From Phycisphaerae bacterium (GTDB lineage Bacteria > Planctomycetota > Phycisphaerae > UBA1845 > PWPN01), in assembly GCA_012729395.1 (NCBI GenBank), contig JAAYDF010000157.1:1-64000 (forward strand): a stretch of 64,000 nucleotides of DNA, written 5' to 3'. This document shows positions 52,975 through 61,495 of this stretch, one piece after another (the stretch's first letter is position 1; each line of letters opens with the position of its first letter). Below the pieces are notes generated by a model. The model worked only from the letters and a program-made list of their open reading frames with translations, searched no databases and was not told the DNA's origin. The position numbers were made by a program, and so were the translations under genes.

Positions 52975-53616
52975 GTGTCCTTAGCCCCGCTTCGACGAGC
53001 CAACTTCGTGGACGACGCCCACGCGGCGATCAAGCAGTTGATTGCCAGCGGCGAACTGCGAGCGGGCACGCAGCTCAAGATCGAGAGCCTGTCGCGCCGG
53101 CTCGGGGTGAGCAGTTCGCCCATCCGCGAGGCCCTTCGGCGGCTGGAGAACGAACGCTGGGTACAGACCATCCCCTTTCGCGGAGCGTTCGTTCGGCCGT
53201 TCGATGAGCGGGAACTGCGTGAGCTCTATGAGATCCGCGAGTTCATCGAGATGGGTGCCCTGCGCAAGCTGCTCAACCTGGAACCCCGACCCGGGCTGGA
53301 AACACTTCAAGAGGCGTACGCGGCGATCCAAGCGGCATTGACGGCGGGTGATCCCGCGGCCCACTTGGCCGCCGACGTTCGCTTTCATCAAGCCATTGTG
53401 GACTTAGCGGGCAATCGGCGGCTGAGCGAGATGTTCGCGACGCTGGTGGAACAGGGCAAGTGCTTCATGCTCGGTCGTTCGCCAGAGGCCATGGCCCGGC
53501 AACGCGAAGGGGCCGACCAACACGCGGAACTGCTCGCGCTGATCGGCCGCGGGGATGCGCCAACGGCCCTGCAACTGCTGGAAGATCATCTGCGGGTCAC
53601 CGGGGCGGGGACATAA
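52975..53616 (+). CDS. GntR-family (FadR/FCD-type) transcriptional regulator
   Basis: A 213-residue repressor or activator. The N-terminal winged helix (FVDDAHAAIKQLIASGELRA; SLSRRLGVSSSPIREALRRL) is typical of GntR. The C-terminal all-helical FCD effector domain includes LRELYEIREFIEMGALRKL and ADVRFHQAIVDLAGNRRL. The Asp and His residues of that domain are placed as in metal-binding FCD proteins, which often sense sugar acids. The start GTG at 52975 is chosen from the promoter and the GGGAG seven bases upstream; an ATG at 52951 is the alternative. It heads a same-strand block of glycan genes and probably controls it. Confidence 0.85.
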   Translation: MSLAPLRRANFVDDAHAAIKQLIASGELRAGTQLKIESLSRRLGVSSSPIREALRRLENERWVQTIPFRGAFVRPFDERELRELYEIREFIEMGALRKLLNLEPRPGLETLQEAYAAIQAALTAGDPAAHLAADVRFHQAIVDLAGNRRLSEMFATLVEQGKCFMLGRSPEAMARQREGADQHAELLALIGRGDAPTALQLLEDHLRVTGAGT

Positions 53617-53662
53617 CGAGCGGATAGAAGTACCAGATGGGGCATCAATGAGGGTGTGAGCC

Positions 53663-55609
53663 ATGCGAGTATGTCGAGCGATGTACGGGGAGCGCGGTCT
53701 TGTGGCAGGCTGCTTGCTGGTCCTTTGCGTGCTTGGGCTACTGGGCGGGTGCTCGACGTCGCGCGAAGCCCCGGTCGAGCTGGTGGCCGGCCAAGAAACC
53801 GACGGCCCGTGGTGGATACGGGAGACGGCGCTGACGCCGGACGGTGTGCTCGACCTGGGCGACAAGCCGTGGTGGGAACAGGCCCAAGCTCTGGCGGTCG
53901 GCGAGGGTTTCGCCATCCCGGCTGAGGGGCCGGCCGAGGACCGCATGTTCGTCCGTCGTGAGCGGGTCACCACGCGGGCGGGCAAGCAGACAGACGCGAT
54001 CGTTTGGATCATCGACGACGACGAGAACGGCAGTGCCCTGACCGGCGGGGATCCGCATTCCGACTGCTACGTCGTGGACTACGACGGCGACGGTCTGGTC
54101 GATCGCGTGGTCGACTGGATCGACAACGACAGCGATAGCCTCCCCAACGAAATGGACATCCGCTACTTCGCCAACGGCCGGCTGAACTACTGCTGGTTCG
54201 GCATGGACCTCGACGGCGACGGGCACATGTGGAGCCTGACGGGGTACGAATACGGCGGCCCGAGCTTCTTCGAGGCCGACCCGCACGGCGACAACATGAT
54301 CTACATGAACAAGTTCAACCCGCACACCGGCACCTGGTATCCGATCTCGGAGTGCCCGTTCGCGTTCTATGACATGGACGGCGACGGGCTGAGCGAGGTG
54401 GTCGTGCGGGTTAGTGCCGTGCCGCTCGACTATGACCCCAGCGCCCATCCGGACTACGCGAACAACCAGTACGCGATGGAGTGGAGCCCGGAGATGGCGT
54501 GCATGGGGGTGGTCAACATCCGCTATGGGTTCGACTTGGACAACGGCAACAGCGATGATCGGCCGCTGCACTACGAGATGGGCTTCAACCTGGTGGGTGC
54601 CGAGCCGTACGAGTTCCGGGGCATGCGCCACTACAACCCGCGACGACGCCCGCCGCAGACCACCTGTGTGATCCCGCACGACCGGCTGCGGGCGATCGGC
54701 GGCCGCTTCCCGGCCCGCGAGACGGGTTTCAGTTGGCATGAGCATTACGACGACACCATCGCGATCGGGCACGGGCCGTGGAAGGACGAGGACTGGCGGT
54801 GGGAGGGCGTGTTCTGGATCTGGGAGCGGCGGTTCATGGAGAACACCGGCGGGCCGTGCCAGAAATGGAACGTCCGCCGCGAATGGCGAGGCAGCGCGAC
54901 AGACCGGCGCGAGTTGTACTACAGCGGCGTGGACCGGCGCATCCACTTACGCGGGGCGACAGAAGGCTGGATCCAGGTCGGAAACTTCGCCGGGCAGGGC
55001 GAGCTGTTCGAGATCCGCATGTTGGATACCAGTGGGAACGGTTACTTCGACCGGTGGGAGGTCTGGTCGCCGGACAGCCCTGTACCGGTGCGGGTGACCA
55101 GCGTGCGCGATGAGAAGGTGGAGCGGATCTCGCTAGACTACGATCGCCTGGTAGAGCGATACACTGAGGAGATCCTGCCGGAGGCGATGGCGGCCAACGA
55201 GCGTCTGTTGGCGGCGATGAGCCGGGTGAAGCCCTTCGACGTGCCGGCCAGCCTGACGGAGGCACTGCAAAGCGATTCGCCCAACCACCGGCGATACGTC
55301 CAGGATGTGATCCGCGAGGTGCAGTACCAGGATCTGCGTTGGCATTTGCACGAGCAAGCCCACGAGGTGATCCGCACCGCGAAGATGGACGACCTGCGGC
55401 CGCTGCCGGAGGATGCCCGCCGCAGCACCTGGAACTCACAGACCGCATGGCAGGTGATTCGCCACTTGCAGGAGATGGATATCGCTTATGGCGAAGGCGA
55501 GTACGAACGAGCGTGCGTCATACTTGCGGAGTTGAAGGAAGCGATGGCGGAAGTGGAAGGCGAGAAGCGAGAAGATGGACGAGCGCTCCAAGCAGAGCCG
55601 CGACCGTAG
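53663..55609 (+). CDS. Secreted lipoprotein with DxDGDG calcium-loop-like repeats
   Basis: A 648-residue lipoprotein (lipobox LLGGC near residue 30). Residues about 110-260 contain calcium-loop-like repeats: DYDGDGLVD, DNDSDSLPNE, DLDGDGHM and DMDGDGLSE. A middle region rich in Trp and Tyr follows (WRWEGVFWIWERRFMENTGG; ELYYSGVDRRIHLRGATEGW), then DTSGNGYFDRWEVW, and an alpha-helical C-terminus. No catalytic family was recognised. It is clearly related to the protein starting at 61496. The last residues (AEPRP-stop) are encoded by a family A palindrome. It lies 46 bases after the GntR gene, so the two are probably co-transcribed. Confidence 0.72.
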   Translation: MRVCRAMYGERGLVAGCLLVLCVLGLLGGCSTSREAPVELVAGQETDGPWWIRETALTPDGVLDLGDKPWWEQAQALAVGEGFAIPAEGPAEDRMFVRRERVTTRAGKQTDAIVWIIDDDENGSALTGGDPHSDCYVVDYDGDGLVDRVVDWIDNDSDSLPNEMDIRYFANGRLNYCWFGMDLDGDGHMWSLTGYEYGGPSFFEADPHGDNMIYMNKFNPHTGTWYPISECPFAFYDMDGDGLSEVVVRVSAVPLDYDPSAHPDYANNQYAMEWSPEMACMGVVNIRYGFDLDNGNSDDRPLHYEMGFNLVGAEPYEFRGMRHYNPRRRPPQTTCVIPHDRLRAIGGRFPARETGFSWHEHYDDTIAIGHGPWKDEDWRWEGVFWIWERRFMENTGGPCQKWNVRREWRGSATDRRELYYSGVDRRIHLRGATEGWIQVGNFAGQGELFEIRMLDTSGNGYFDRWEVWSPDSPVPVRVTSVRDEKVERISLDYDRLVERYTEEILPEAMAANERLLAAMSRVKPFDVPASLTEALQSDSPNHRRYVQDVIREVQYQDLRWHLHEQAHEVIRTAKMDDLRPLPEDARRSTWNSQTAWQVIRHLQEMDIAYGEGEYERACVILAELKEAMAEVEGEKREDGRALQAEPRP

Positions 55610-55659
55610 GGGAGCGGTGGCTCCAGCAGGGAAGAACCGCTTCCTCACGGGCGCGGCTC
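55595..55659. repeat. REP-like palindrome, family A, copy 3
   Basis: The arms GAGCCGCGACCGTAGGGGAG and CTTCCTCACGGGCGCGGCTC surround a divergent loop (GTGGCTCCAGCAGGG). It overlaps the 3' end of the lipoprotein gene, whose TAG stop (55607-55609) lies in the left arm. Confidence 0.75.
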
Positions 55660-55699
55660 TGATTGGGCGGGACGGGCGATTCAAGGCGGGAGGAAGGTC

Positions 55700-56740
55700 G
55701 TGAGCAAGATTGGAATCGGGATCATCGGGTCGGGTTTCATGGGGCGGACGTACGCGGAGACAATCAGCCGGTACTGCTCGCGGGCGAAGCTGCGGGCGGT
55801 GGCGTGCGGCTCGCGGGCGGGGCAGCTGGCCCAGGACTACGGTGTACCGCTGGAGTCGTCGGCCGAGGCCCTGATCGCCAGGGACGACGTTGCCGCGGTG
55901 TTCATCGCCACGCCACATCATCTGCACGCCGAGCAGGCCCTGGCGGCCGCGGCCGCGGGCAAGCACATCCTGCTTGAGAAACCGATGGCGTGCACGGTGG
56001 CCGACTGCGACGCGATCATCGAGGCGTGCCGGTCGGCCAATGCCTGGTGCACCATCGCCTTTTCGCAACGGACGCGCCAATGCAACATCAAGGCCAAGCA
56101 GCTCATCGACGACGGAGTGATCGGGCGTATCCTGCAGATGCAGGAGCTCTCGCTGGTTGCCACGGGCTTGGCCGGCCTACCCAAGTGGCAGAGCGACTCG
56201 GAGAACCTGGGCACGCTGTTCGGCCACGCGATCCACAACTTCGACCGCATCCGCTGGTTCACCGGGTCCGAGATCCGCACGGTGTACGCCAAATGCGGCA
56301 GCATCGAGCCCGGAACGCGGGTCGAGGGTACCTCGATGGTGCTCATGAGCCTGACCGATGGAGCGACGGCACACCTGTGGGAGTCGTTCCAGGTACCGAA
56401 GCCGTCGTTCCCGCGAGCCCAGTTCGGCACATGGATCATCGGCGAGCGCGGGCTGATCGATCTGGACGCCTACGGCGAGCTGCGGGTGGCCATGGATGGG
56501 CAGTGGAAAGTGGAGGCGACACAGGCCCCGATCGACTGGGCGGGCAAAGGCTTCTTGGATCCCGTGCGGCTGGAAAGCTACACGTTGCAGTGCCAGGACT
56601 TCATCGACGCGATCGCCGATCGACGCCCGCCTGCTGTAACCGGGTGGGACGGCCGACAGGCGGTGGCGGCGGCCCTGGCGTGCTACGAGTCGTCGCGCAC
56701 GGGGAAGGAGATTGTGCTTCCGGGGGAAAATGCGAAATGA
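55700..56740 (+). CDS. Gfo/Idh/MocA-family oxidoreductase
   Basis: A 346-residue NAD(P)-dependent sugar or cyclitol dehydrogenase-like protein. The start is GTG, with GGAGG six bases before it. The Rossmann motif is GIGIIGSGFMGRTYAE. The nicotinamide-side signature is AVFIATPHHLHAEQALAAAA followed by the EKP of HILLEKPMACTVADC. The C-terminal sheet domain includes GTLFGHAIHNFDRIRWF, with the catalytic-region histidines. It lacks a signal peptide. Members oxidise or epimerise sugars, often via 3-keto intermediates. That fits with a DUF1080 protein elsewhere in the window and with the glycan genes beside it. Confidence 0.88.
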   Translation: MSKIGIGIIGSGFMGRTYAETISRYCSRAKLRAVACGSRAGQLAQDYGVPLESSAEALIARDDVAAVFIATPHHLHAEQALAAAAAGKHILLEKPMACTVADCDAIIEACRSANAWCTIAFSQRTRQCNIKAKQLIDDGVIGRILQMQELSLVATGLAGLPKWQSDSENLGTLFGHAIHNFDRIRWFTGSEIRTVYAKCGSIEPGTRVEGTSMVLMSLTDGATAHLWESFQVPKPSFPRAQFGTWIIGERGLIDLDAYGELRVAMDGQWKVEATQAPIDWAGKGFLDPVRLESYTLQCQDFIDAIADRRPPAVTGWDGRQAVAAALACYESSRTGKEIVLPGENAK

Positions 56741-57255
56741 GACTTGCAGTAGCATTGCAGAGCACACAGGCACGGCCTTGTTCATTTGACCGGTGTTCAT
56801 CCGTGTTCATCTGTGGTTGACACTCTTTGTTCGGTGAGATGATGGCGCACGCAACACAATCAACGGAGCTGCTCGCCAAGACCCAGACGGTAGCTAAAGC
56901 CGCGATATAGGAGGAGAACAAACCACAGAGGAATGCGAAGAGAAGGAACCACGGATCAACACAGATGGACACAGATGGGGCGGAGGACACTGGATGGCTG
57001 CATGAGGATCTGGCGCGTAAATTGGAGATTGCAGATTCGAGATCGGAGGTCGGAGATCGGAGATTCGAGATTGCAGAGTGCAGATTCGAGATTGCAGATC
57101 GGAGATTCGAGATCGCGGATTGGGGCAAAGAGGAAACAGAACAAACAGAGGAAACAGAGCGAACAGAGACAACGAGCCTGGCTCCCTCTGTTGCCTCTGT
57201 TTCCTCTTGTTCACAACTCCTCAATCTTTGAGGATACAGCGGCAAAGGGCACATC
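56741..57255. repeat. Intergenic block of word-like tandem and inverted repeats
   Basis: Three vocabularies occur. GTGTTCATCCGTGTTCATCT (from 56793) is inverted relative to ACGGATCAACACAGATGGAC (from 56951). Bases 57024-57120 repeat GAGATTGCAGATTC and GAGATCGGAG words in tandem. AAGAGGAAACAGAACAAACA (from 57128) pairs with TGCCTCTGTTTCCTCTTG (57192-57209). No gene is supported, and the low GC of this stretch contrasts with its surroundings. Confidence 0.75.
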
Positions 57256-58551
57256 ATGAAGTCTGAGCAATCACAGCGACTGATGGAGCGGGCCCGGCGG
57301 ACTTGCCCGGGCGGGATTCACAGCAACGTGCGGGCGAACTGGCAGCCGACGCCGATGTTCTACGACCGCGGGCAGGGCTCACGGGTGTGGGACGCGGACG
57401 GCAATGAGTTCATCGACTACGTGCTGGCCCGGGGGCCGTTGTTGTTGGGGCATTCGCCCGGGCCGGTGATCGAGGCGGTCAAACGGCAACTGGACCGCGG
57501 GCTGATGTACGCCGGCCAGAGCGTGCTGGAGATCGAGGCGGCCGAGCGGTTCGTGAAGCTGGTGCCGTGCGCGGATCTGGTGCGGTTCAGCAACTCGGGC
57601 AGCGAGGCGATCCACGCGGCGATGCGGCTGGCGCGGGCGGTGACCGGGCGGACAAAGATCGTCCGTTTCGAGGGCCACTACCACGGCTGGTTCGACAACG
57701 CCTTCTGGAACTACGCCCCGCCGCTGAACCAGGCGGGCCCGCGCGAGTCACCGCAGCCCCGGCCGGTCAGTCGCGGGCAGGTGGCCAGCGACGCGGAGAA
57801 CCTCATTGTCCTGCCGTGGAACGATCTGGCCCTGGCAGAGCGAGCGTTCGCGGCCCACGGTAACGCCATTGCCGCGGTGCTGACCGAGCCGATCATGTGC
57901 AATTGCGGAGCGATCATGCCTCGGCCGGGCTACCTGGAAGGGCTGCGGGAGTTGTGCACACGGCATGGCTCGTTGCTAATCTTCGACGAGGTCATAACGG
58001 GTTTTCGCGTGAGTCTCGGTGGTGCCCAGCAGTACTTCGGCGTGACACCGGACTTGGCGACATTCGCGAAGGGGATGGCCGGCGGCTTCCCGGTCAGCGC
58101 GGTGGCCGGCCGACGCGAGTACATGGAGGAGTTCGGCACGCTGACGGTCACCCACGCGGGGACGTATAACTCGAACCCGCCGTGCATGGCTGCCACCCGC
58201 GCGGCGCTGGACATGCTCTCGGCCGACGACGGGGCCCTGCTCAAGCATGCACACGCCATGGGTGAGCAGCTCATGACGGGCATCAAGGCGCTGGGCCGCG
58301 CTGCCGGCCGGGATGTACACGTCCGCGGCGTGCCCACCGCGTTCTTCGTCTCGTTCAACGACCGGGAGGAGATCGTGGATTACCGCACCTCGACCACGCG
58401 CGACCGCGACGCGTACGGCCGGTTCTGGACGGCTCTGCAAGAGCGCGGCATCCGCACGATCCCAGAGGGTCTGTGGTTCGTTTCGACGGCGCATACGCAA
58501 GCGGACGTGGATGAGACGCTGGCGGCGGTGAAGGAGGCGATGGGAGCGTAG
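57256..58551 (+). CDS. Class III aminotransferase, glutamate-1-semialdehyde aminomutase-like
   Basis: A 431-residue PLP enzyme. It has the GSA-aminotransferase layout: GIHSNVRANWQPTPMFYDRG at the N-terminus, FSNSGSEAIHAAMRLAR (PLP phosphate site), FEGHYHGWFD, LIFDEVITGFRVS (PLP Asp244) and ATFAKGMAGGFPVSAVAGR with Lys272 as the Schiff-base lysine. True HemL for tetrapyrrole synthesis cannot be excluded. The position in a glycan block, and the absence of other heme genes, favours an amino-sugar or other catabolic aminotransferase. The ATG follows AAAGGG. It follows the oxidoreductase gene after a repeat-rich gap of 515 bases. Confidence 0.85.
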   Translation: MKSEQSQRLMERARRTCPGGIHSNVRANWQPTPMFYDRGQGSRVWDADGNEFIDYVLARGPLLLGHSPGPVIEAVKRQLDRGLMYAGQSVLEIEAAERFVKLVPCADLVRFSNSGSEAIHAAMRLARAVTGRTKIVRFEGHYHGWFDNAFWNYAPPLNQAGPRESPQPRPVSRGQVASDAENLIVLPWNDLALAERAFAAHGNAIAAVLTEPIMCNCGAIMPRPGYLEGLRELCTRHGSLLIFDEVITGFRVSLGGAQQYFGVTPDLATFAKGMAGGFPVSAVAGRREYMEEFGTLTVTHAGTYNSNPPCMAATRAALDMLSADDGALLKHAHAMGEQLMTGIKALGRAAGRDVHVRGVPTAFFVSFNDREEIVDYRTSTTRDRDAYGRFWTALQERGIRTIPEGLWFVSTAHTQADVDETLAAVKEAMGA

Positions 58552-58587
58552 TAAGGTCAATATGATGACACCGGATGACGTTCCACG

Positions 58588-58690
58588 GTAGCGGCCGCCC
58601 CCTGACTTCGGCGAGCTCAGCCGAGCCGTGGCGGCCGGCGTGGGAGAGCTTTATCGCCGCCCAGCGGCCGCCAGGGGCGGCGGCCGCTAC
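58588..58690. repeat. GTAGCGGCCGCC palindromic element
   Basis: The arms GTAGCGGCCGCCCCCTG and CCAGGGGCGGCGGCCGCTAC enclose a centre with TGACTTCGGCGAGCTCAGCC and GAGCCGTGGCGGCCGGCG, nearly identical to that at 35183-35282. A short relative (GGTAGCGGCCGGCCCCGTGG) lies at about 61098. It precedes the start of the lyase-like gene, so open frames across it are not coding. Confidence 0.72.
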
Positions 58691-58768
58691 GAAGCAGCAA
58701 TGGCATGCTCAAGGCTGAAGGCACTGGAAAGAAGTGAGAGACGGCACACAACAAACGAGGGTGTGGCA

Positions 58769-61069
58769 ATGAGATATCTGCGCGTTGGGGTTGCGGTTGC
58801 CTTGGTCGGATTGGCTGCGGGGTCGCCGGCTTTGGCGGCGAAGCGGGCGGCAGGCGCCGAAGTACCTTCGAATACGGTGCCGGAGTTTCCGTCGCTGCGG
58901 CCGCGGCTGGAGAAGGCCCTCGACCGCTGGTGCCGCTGGCTCTCGGGCTATCTGTACCAGATCCCAGGCACCGACCTGTACACGCTGAACCCAACGCTGG
59001 GCACGGGGGCAAACCCCTACCGCGACGTGGCGGGCAACCAGTTCGCCGCGGCGGCGGCAGGCTACTGGCTGCATCGCTCCAAGCCTGATGAGGCGACAGC
59101 CGAGCCCCTGCGCGGCCTGATTCGGCTGGCGCTCGGCACGCACATCGCGAATAACACCATCGACCGGCCGGACATCCAGAAGTGGGGCGCCACCCTCACG
59201 CATGCCGACGACTGGCATGCGGACCTGTTCGCCGTCGCCCAGGGCATGCTGCTCCTCGACGCCCTGCCGCCCGAGCGACGCGAGCAGATGCGTCGCATCC
59301 TCGAATGGGAGGCGGACAAGCAGGTGGAGTACGGCGTCAGCAAAGAATGGCGAACCTGGCCCGGGCGCTCGCCGGGCCATTCGTGCGGCGAGTCCAACTC
59401 GTGGTCGGCGACGCTACTGCAGATGGCCCGTCTGGCGATGCCCGGCTCCGAGCGGCACGCGGCCTGGCGCGAATCCGCGATCGAGTACTCGCTCAACGCG
59501 ATCTGCACGCCCGCGGACATGACCTCCGACGAGATTGTCGGCGGCAAGCCACTCAAAGAACGCGTCAAGGGGGCCAACTTCGAGCCCGGCGGCATCCAGG
59601 AACATCATTACTTCTATCACCCCGGCTACATGGGCTGGCCGCTGGCCTACCAAGCGTACGCGCACCTGATGGACCAGGCCCTGCCCGCCGACCAGCGGAA
59701 CGCGGACGTCTACCTTCACAACTGGCGACTGGCTTACGACCGGCTTAAACAGGGCACGTTCAGCAACGGCCGCTTCATCCATTGCGCGGGCGACGACTGG
59801 ATCACCTACGGCTACGGCAATACGCAGTTCATGCCCGCCGCCCTGTTCGCCGCTGCCGAGTTCCGCGACCCGGACGCATCGCGGATCGTCGACGAGTGGC
59901 TCAAAATGATCGAGATGCAGCAGGATCTCACCGGCGGGAGCGTGCAGGGTGCCCGGCTGGCGACCATGCTGCGGCTGCGACTCAATGACTTCTCCTGGTA
60001 CGAAGGCCAGGAGGGCTGCTGCCTGGCCCAGGCCCTGTGGGTGCTGGATCGGATCGACCCGGCGGCGATCCCCGCCCCGGCCAGCGAGGCGGAGTACGAC
60101 AAACGCAACACCAGCACCTACCACGAGCCCAACGCCAACCTCATCTGGCATCGCGACGAACACCGTTGGGCGTCGTTCTCTTGGCGAGCCTACCGCAAGC
60201 AGGCCCAGGCCATCGTCCAGCCGATCGGTCTGCCGCACCTGCTGCGATTCAACGCGAACTCGACGGGCATCCTGCAAATCTCCGGCCTGAGCCCGAGCTA
60301 CGAGATCGAATGGTTTGAGCTGGCCCCCTTCGCGGAGGGCGGCTTCTGGTCGCTCGGCAGCATCGGCCGCGAGTCCAAGCGAGTCATCCACGAGAAGGCC
60401 ACGAGAACAATCGCTCCGTTGGTGCGGCAATATCAGGCCCTGGTCGCATTGCCCGAGGGGCCGACGGTGTTCATCGACCAGTGCCGGGCGCTCGACCAGC
60501 TCTGGCTGCTGCGGACGGGGGCGCTGGGCATGCGGCTAGCGGCGGACGTGTTCAACGGCAACGCGGTACGGCTGGCGTGGGACGGGCAGGAGCGGACGTT
60601 CGGCCAAGCCGACTGCCGCGACGTCTGGCATGATCTGGGTACGCGATCCATCACCGTCGAGAAACTGCTGACGATTCATGCCTTGACGGGTGACGGGACC
60701 TTCCAGTTCCTGCAGAAACGCAAGCGCTCGCCCGACCGCAGCGAGATGATCGCAGGCGACGATGCGTTTGGTCCGGAGGAATCGCTGCTGAGCCATGAGT
60801 TGTATTTCGGCCCGCCGGCGTACGACCGGCCGCGAATCCTCAACCCCCAGGATTGGGTGCAGCAGATCGTGCTGGTGGCGTATTGCGACCCAGCCAACAC
60901 ACCCGCGCGGCCAACGGGCACGGTCAGCGGAGCGTTCCCGTGTCTCGCGGTTCACCTGCCGGATGCGGGCTGTACAATAGCCGTCAACTTCGCTGAGGAT
61001 GATCAGTCGGTCGATTCGCCGGCTGGGCGAATCACCGTCGGTCCGCGAAGCGTACGCATCGTGCGGTAA
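58769..61069 (+). CDS. Secreted polysaccharide-lyase-like protein (alpha-toroid plus beta-sandwich)
   Basis: A 766-residue exported protein. The ATG at 58769 follows GAGGG and begins the signal peptide MRYLRVGVAVALVGLAAG. Residues about 30-400 are helical with spaced aromatic and His/Asn motifs (LTHADDWHADLFAVAQGML; CGESNSWSATLLQMARLAM; QEHHYFYHPGYMGWPLAYQ; HCAGDDWITYGYGNTQFMP). This layout resembles the (alpha/alpha) toroid of chondroitin, hyaluronate and alginate lyases, where Asn, His and Tyr are catalytic. The rest is beta-rich (LLRFNANSTGILQISGLSP). The lyase family cannot be assigned by eye. It would cut uronic-acid polysaccharide outside the cell. Confidence 0.72.
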   Translation: MRYLRVGVAVALVGLAAGSPALAAKRAAGAEVPSNTVPEFPSLRPRLEKALDRWCRWLSGYLYQIPGTDLYTLNPTLGTGANPYRDVAGNQFAAAAAGYWLHRSKPDEATAEPLRGLIRLALGTHIANNTIDRPDIQKWGATLTHADDWHADLFAVAQGMLLLDALPPERREQMRRILEWEADKQVEYGVSKEWRTWPGRSPGHSCGESNSWSATLLQMARLAMPGSERHAAWRESAIEYSLNAICTPADMTSDEIVGGKPLKERVKGANFEPGGIQEHHYFYHPGYMGWPLAYQAYAHLMDQALPADQRNADVYLHNWRLAYDRLKQGTFSNGRFIHCAGDDWITYGYGNTQFMPAALFAAAEFRDPDASRIVDEWLKMIEMQQDLTGGSVQGARLATMLRLRLNDFSWYEGQEGCCLAQALWVLDRIDPAAIPAPASEAEYDKRNTSTYHEPNANLIWHRDEHRWASFSWRAYRKQAQAIVQPIGLPHLLRFNANSTGILQISGLSPSYEIEWFELAPFAEGGFWSLGSIGRESKRVIHEKATRTIAPLVRQYQALVALPEGPTVFIDQCRALDQLWLLRTGALGMRLAADVFNGNAVRLAWDGQERTFGQADCRDVWHDLGTRSITVEKLLTIHALTGDGTFQFLQKRKRSPDRSEMIAGDDAFGPEESLLSHELYFGPPAYDRPRILNPQDWVQQIVLVAYCDPANTPARPTGTVSGAFPCLAVHLPDAGCTIAVNFAEDDQSVDSPAGRITVGPRSVRIVR

Positions 61070-61495
61070 CCCTGCGAGGCGGATGCAGAGCCACACGGTA
61101 GCGGCCGGCCCCGTGGCGGCCGGCGACTCGAACGCGTGTACACGAAGCACTGCTCACGGAGCAGTGCCACACGAGAACGTGTACGCGCAGCACCGCTCGC
61201 AGGACCGTGGCGCACGAGGGGTTGCATGAGAGCTTGCACGCGGGTGTACGGGCGGGTGGCCCATCCTTGCGCAGCAAGGGTGGGTTGGCGATGATCGAAC
61301 GCGTAAGGGGTGGCATGGGTCGGTACTCCGACCCGTGGTTGGGCCGGGGGAAGCCACGGGCCTGAGTACAGGCCCATGCCACCCGTCGGGGCGCCGGAGA
61401 CTTGTACGCGATCCGCACTGCTCGAAGAGCAGTGGCACACGGGAGCGTTCCAGGGGGTCGTGCGAAGCCGCAAGCGGCGGTAGAGGAGAGATCAG
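61070..61495. repeat. Intergenic cluster of four palindrome families
   Basis: This gap has no gene. It holds a GTAGCGGCCGG element near 61094. Three CTGCTC...GAGCAG-type hairpins lie near 61146, 61190 and 61415. A hairpin CCCATCCTTGC-GCA-GCAAGGGTGGG is at 61260-61283. A four-arm palindrome at 61308-61384 has outer arms GGGTGGCATGGG and CCCATGCCACCC and inner stems around TCGGTACTCCGA and CCTGAGTACAGG. Confidence 0.72.

Noticed and set aside
57024-57120. Possible coding tandem repeat or CRISPR
   Set aside because: The words vary in length and order, frames differ between them, and no spacer-repeat periodicity exists.
57256-58551. Assignment of the aminotransferase as hemL
   Set aside because: The fold matches, but no tetrapyrrole gene is nearby and the neighbours are glycan genes, so the gene symbol was withheld.
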